Source of the DNA: Pedobacter ginsengisoli
GTDB taxonomy: Bacteria; Bacteroidota; Bacteroidia; Sphingobacteriales; Sphingobacteriaceae
Direction of reading: 5' to 3'
NCBI RefSeq assembly: GCF_002736205.1
Contig: NZ_CP024091.1
Coordinates: 3,221,555 to 3,285,554 of the forward strand
DNA: 64,000 nt
Shown here: positions 61,419 to 64,000 of the stretch, piece by piece
Layout of the letters: the number at the start of each line of letters is the position of its first letter
Position numbering within the stretch: the first letter of the stretch is position 1
The notes under the pieces: model-generated
Told to the model about the DNA's origin: nothing
Databases searched by the model: none
What the model saw: only the letters and a program-made list of their open reading frames with translations
Position numbers and translations under genes: made by a program

Positions 61419-62282
61419 TCATTTCTGGTAAACACGTACGTAATCAACTTCAAAGCGATTGGGAAATTTAGTATTTACCAGGCTGCCTCCATTCATACCA
61501 CCCATGGCAAGGTTTAGTAACATGTAATGAGGCTGCTTGAAAGGGTGAGTGCCGGTGCCATCCTTATTGTAGAGCTTATCCATATCCACCTTAATGAGCA
61601 GCTGATCATCGAGAAATAAAGAAATATCTTTTTCTGTCCAATCCATTCGCCAGATGTGGAATTTTGAAACCCATTCGGATCCGCCCAATTCTATGATGGA
61701 CTTTGTATTGCTATGCCACTGGGCAGTGTATTTCTTTTCGGTCCCAACCGCAATATTTGCCAGTATCTTACCCCTGTAATATTCCATCATGTCTATTTCT
61801 CCGTTAGAAGGCCATTCTCCTGATACGCCAAGTGTCCACCAGGCTGGCCAAAGACCAGAACTTACATCTATCTTGCCGCGCATTACAAAACGGCCATATT
61901 GCCAGGAATGTTTACCGGCAGTATTTATGCTTGAAGAAGTATAATGAATATTTTCTTTGTTATTCCTCCAATCTCCTGAATCCCTTTTAAAACTCGGGCT
62001 GGGTTTGGTTTCTTTTCGGCCCTCAATCACAAGTACACCATTTTCGCACCATGCATTATCTGTTTGGTACCACTGCAATTCTTCGTTACGCACAAAACCC
62101 TGCTCATATTTCCAGTTAGCAGTATCTGGTTTTCCACTATTATTGAATTCATCTGCCCATACCAATTTATATCCTTCCTTTGCATAGCTCGATACTTGAC
62201 TTTCCTTTTGTGCCCATACATTTACCGTTCCAAAAATCGTAAAAACACAAAGTGCTCGAATGATTTTACCTACCATATTCAT
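61419..62282 (-). CDS. Secreted GH16 beta-glucanase
   Basis: 287 residues from the ATG at 62282, with signal peptide ending near NVWAQ; a single GH16 domain with the signature GEIDMMEY (E162, D164, E167). The typical LVWADEFNNSGKPDTANWKY opening and the WHSN and VDYVRVYQK ending suit laminarinase-type GH16. It is not in a PUL here. A second enzyme of the same family lies at 5633-7231, with different domain architecture. Confidence 0.9.
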   Translation of the reverse strand: MNMVGKIIRALCVFTIFGTVNVWAQKESQVSSYAKEGYKLVWADEFNNSGKPDTANWKYEQGFVRNEELQWYQTDNAWCENGVLVIEGRKETKPSPSFKRDSGDWRNNKENIHYTSSSINTAGKHSWQYGRFVMRGKIDVSSGLWPAWWTLGVSGEWPSNGEIDMMEYYRGKILANIAVGTEKKYTAQWHSNTKSIIELGGSEWVSKFHIWRMDWTEKDISLFLDDQLLIKVDMDKLYNKDGTGTHPFKQPHYMLLNLAMGGMNGGSLVNTKFPNRFEVDYVRVYQK

Positions 62283-62306
62283 TTCTAATAACAATTGATA
62301 CATTTT

Positions 62307-63065
62307 CTAGCTAATATGATCCTCAAGATACCGCTGGGCCTGCTCCTGCGTTAAAACGGCAAAATCTTTATAGCGGTCATGAACATCAATAATCTCTTCA
62401 AGCGCTTGCTCAACAAGCTGTTTGTTCTCCCATAATTTAAGGTGCGATACTACGGTTTGTATGCAGCCCTTTTTATAGGAAATTTGCCCTATCACATGTA
62501 CAAGGGTATTCCTAACCCTTGCAGTTTGGTCATACTGCAACTCCTTTAATAAAGGTAGAATATCCTGCGGATATTTACGTCCCCTAAGCTCTATACCATG
62601 ACATATCTCTCTTCTGATCTCCTTATCCTCATGATGCAGGTAAAGCTTCGCCCATTTCAACACCGGGACCGGGTTTACTTCCCCCATTTTTTTGATAGAT
62701 CCAATTACAGCATTACGGGGAGAATGATGTTCATCAAATAAACCCTTATCAAAAAAATGCCGGATACTTTCAAATTCTATTTTACCTATCTCGCCGGCTG
62801 CATTGATCACCGTTTGCCTGATTTTAAAATCCGTTTCCGCAAAAAACCTTTCTAAGCAGCTGATGATTTCAACCCTAAAGGCTTCTTTGGTGTGGTATAT
62901 TTTACCAATGGATAGATAAGCTGATTTCCTGACATAGGTGTCTTCATCTGCAAAATAGCGAATCGTTTCTTTATAATCCGAAGTAACCAGCTCAGCAAGT
63001 ATGTTTTTGTTAATTTCGGCCACAAGATTTAAACGTTCCTGTTTATTTAAATCGTAAAATCCCAT
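62307..63065 (-). CDS. HEAT-repeat protein
   Basis: 252 residues from the ATG at 63065. Repeated helical pairs of about 35 residues (YVRKSAYLSIGKIYHTKEAF, KIRQTVINAAGEIGKIEFES, ARVRNTLVHVIGQISYKKGC) give a HEAT or PBS-lyase-type solenoid. Probably a scaffold or binding protein; partner unknown. It lies 24 bp upstream of the GH16 gene on the same strand and may be co-transcribed. Confidence 0.78.
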   Translation of the reverse strand: MGFYDLNKQERLNLVAEINKNILAELVTSDYKETIRYFADEDTYVRKSAYLSIGKIYHTKEAFRVEIISCLERFFAETDFKIRQTVINAAGEIGKIEFESIRHFFDKGLFDEHHSPRNAVIGSIKKMGEVNPVPVLKWAKLYLHHEDKEIRREICHGIELRGRKYPQDILPLLKELQYDQTARVRNTLVHVIGQISYKKGCIQTVVSHLKLWENKQLVEQALEEIIDVHDRYKDFAVLTQEQAQRYLEDHIS

Positions 63066-63116
63066 ATACAATATTAACACATAATTTGCTCACATCTTAA
63101 ATCTAATGTGGCTGAG

Positions 63117-63275
63117 CTATTCTTTAGCTTCAATATCATGATCAATCAGTGCATTTTTATAGCCAAGCGAGTAATTAATGGCACCCCAGGCAGTCAGCAT
63201 AGTAATGATATCTTCTTCTTTTAATGGACCAGTAATTTGCTTTTTACAAAACTCCAAATACTCTGTTTCGGTCAT
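63117..63275 (-). CDS. Tiny unknown protein
   Basis: 52 residues that I translated by hand: starts MTETEYLEFCKKQITGPLKE and ends in LIDHDIEAKE. Acidic and helical, with no membrane segment. It has ordinary codon use and an own start; it lies between the HEAT gene and a copper-domain gene on the same strand. Function unknown. Confidence 0.5.
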   Translation of the reverse strand: MTETEYLEFCKKQITGPLKEEDIITMLTAWGAINYSLGYKNALIDHDIEAKE

Positions 63276-63349
63276 AATATTTATATTAATAAATTAAGTT
63301 CTGCGTATTGAAACCCTATACAATAACAGAAAGCAATATTATGAAAAAA

Positions 63350-64000
63350 TTATTTCAGCACTTTGATCTGTCCCTTCATTACCGTATAATGACCTGGATA
63401 TGAACAGATAAAAGGATATACCCCTGGAGTTTTCGGTACGGTAAAATAAACCGTATCTGATTTTCCAGGCTGCAATAAAACAGTATGTACCAACACCTTA
63501 GAACTATTTGGAACAAAATCATACTTTTCACCATCCAGCCCCATCTTCATCACCATTTCACCCACAATATTACCCGATCCAGGCATAGTCAGCACAAAAT
63601 TATGCAGCATATCGTCAGTATTTGCAAAAGTCAGTTTCACTTTAGTACCTGCTTTTAAAGTAAAATTTGTAATGTCAAATTTCAACCCCGGTTTAGTTCC
63701 CAGTAAAATGGTTTTATCCGGCCCATTCTTCCAGCTTGCCGGCAGTTTAGTTACGTGTTTTGCTGCCGAAGTATTGCCGGTAACTTTACCGGTGGTAGTG
63801 GCCATATTTCCCATATGATGATGATCCATGCTTTGCTTCGTGTTGTCAGCCTGCATAGCACCCAAGGGTTTATTTTCGGCCGTAGCTACTATCTTTTCTC
63901 CATCTGGAATCTGATTCAAGGTATAGTATGCATAATTGTGAAGCAAAGGTGCATTGCCACTTTCTGAACGTATTCCTTCCGTTCTGATCTCCTGAATATA
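63350..64000 (-). CDS. C-terminal part of a protein with a plastocyanin/azurin-like copper domain
   Basis: The frame is open from the window edge, so no start codon is assigned; a TTG at 63946 is not a believable start. At least 216 residues are visible. The N-terminal visible part (YIQEIRTEGIRSESGNAPLL) resembles the end of large PVC-type or ThuA-type dehydrogenase-like proteins, then a His/Met-rich linker (MDHHHMGNMATT) and a type-1 copper domain. Ligands are the His in MLHNFVLTMPG and the Cys, His and Met of FICSYPGHYTVMKG. It would carry electrons in the envelope. Confidence 0.75.
   Translation of the reverse strand, partial: YIQEIRTEGIRSESGNAPLLHNYAYYTLNQIPDGEKIVATAENKPLGAMQADNTKQSMDHHHMGNMATTTGKVTGNTSAAKHVTKLPASWKNGPDKTILLGTKPGLKFDITNFTLKAGTKVKLTFANTDDMLHNFVLTMPGSGNIVGEMVMKMGLDGEKYDFVPNSSKVLVHTVLLQPGKSDTVYFTVPKTPGVYPFICSYPGHYTVMKGQIKVLK

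Noticed and set aside
1..64000. CRISPR arrays, rRNA or tRNA genes
   Set aside because: No regular spaced repeats, no rRNA-like blocks and no cloverleaf-type sequences were seen on reading both strands; short tRNAs could still be missed without a search tool.

Overview
The window looks like a Bacteroidota genome of the Sphingobacteriaceae, most like Pedobacter. The evidence is four SusC/SusD-type or TonB-linked features typical of the phylum, CTnDOT-like Tra/Mob/RteC proteins, AT-rich spacers with TAnnTTTG-type -7 boxes, and few Shine-Dalgarno sequences. The organism is inferred from gene content; no rRNA or other phylogenetic marker is present.

Layout. (a) 1-5280: mobilisation module of a CTnDOT-type integrative conjugative element (ICE): coupling ATPase MobC (cut by the window edge), relaxase MobB, ribbon-helix-helix MobA, one unknown gene and the excision regulator RteC. 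(b) 5633-14215: a beta-glucan-type polysaccharide utilisation locus (PUL) on the minus strand, with ECF sigma factor, FecR anti-sigma factor, SusC with an STN signalling domain, SusD and an FN3-GH16 enzyme. (c) 14902-16217: a DUF4822-like lipoprotein and a small Xre regulator. (d) 16779-22917: a SusC/SusD/TlpA-thioredoxin operon with no glycosidase, convergent with a DUF6520-like secreted peptide, a MauE-type redox membrane protein and two regulators (22973-25495). (e) 25542-31108: a probable RiPP locus with a GNAT acetyltransferase, an unlisted 57-residue Thr-rich cysteine-free peptide, a LytS/LytTR two-component pair and a full-length LanB-type dehydratase. (f) 31442-32423: a small membrane protein and an IS1182-type remnant. 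(g) 32942-46499: a second PUL with two six-hairpin glycosidase-like proteins, SusC, SusD, a GntR regulator, a sodium:solute symporter and a GH36 alpha-galactosidase. (h) 46538-46954: a truncated DUF4369 gene. (i) 47276-59137: a tightly packed conjugation operon (traE, F, G, I, J, K, L-like, M and several conserved unknowns). (j) 59191-64000: chromosomal-looking genes: tyrA, a PLP aminotransferase, a second GH16 enzyme, a HEAT-repeat protein, a tiny gene and the C-terminal part of a protein with a blue-copper domain.

How it fits together. The mob module reads left and the tra module reads right, with about 42 kb between them. The simplest reading is one large ICE whose PULs and RiPP genes are cargo, ending close to tyrA at about 59.14-59.19 kb. 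The alternative is two ICE fragments around chromosomal DNA. No integrase, attachment site, TraN or TraO was seen in the window, so the element's limits and completeness remain open. The strongest candidate for an undescribed system is the RiPP-like locus at 25.5-31.1 kb. Next is the DUF6520/MauE/TlpA/SusCD redox module beside it.
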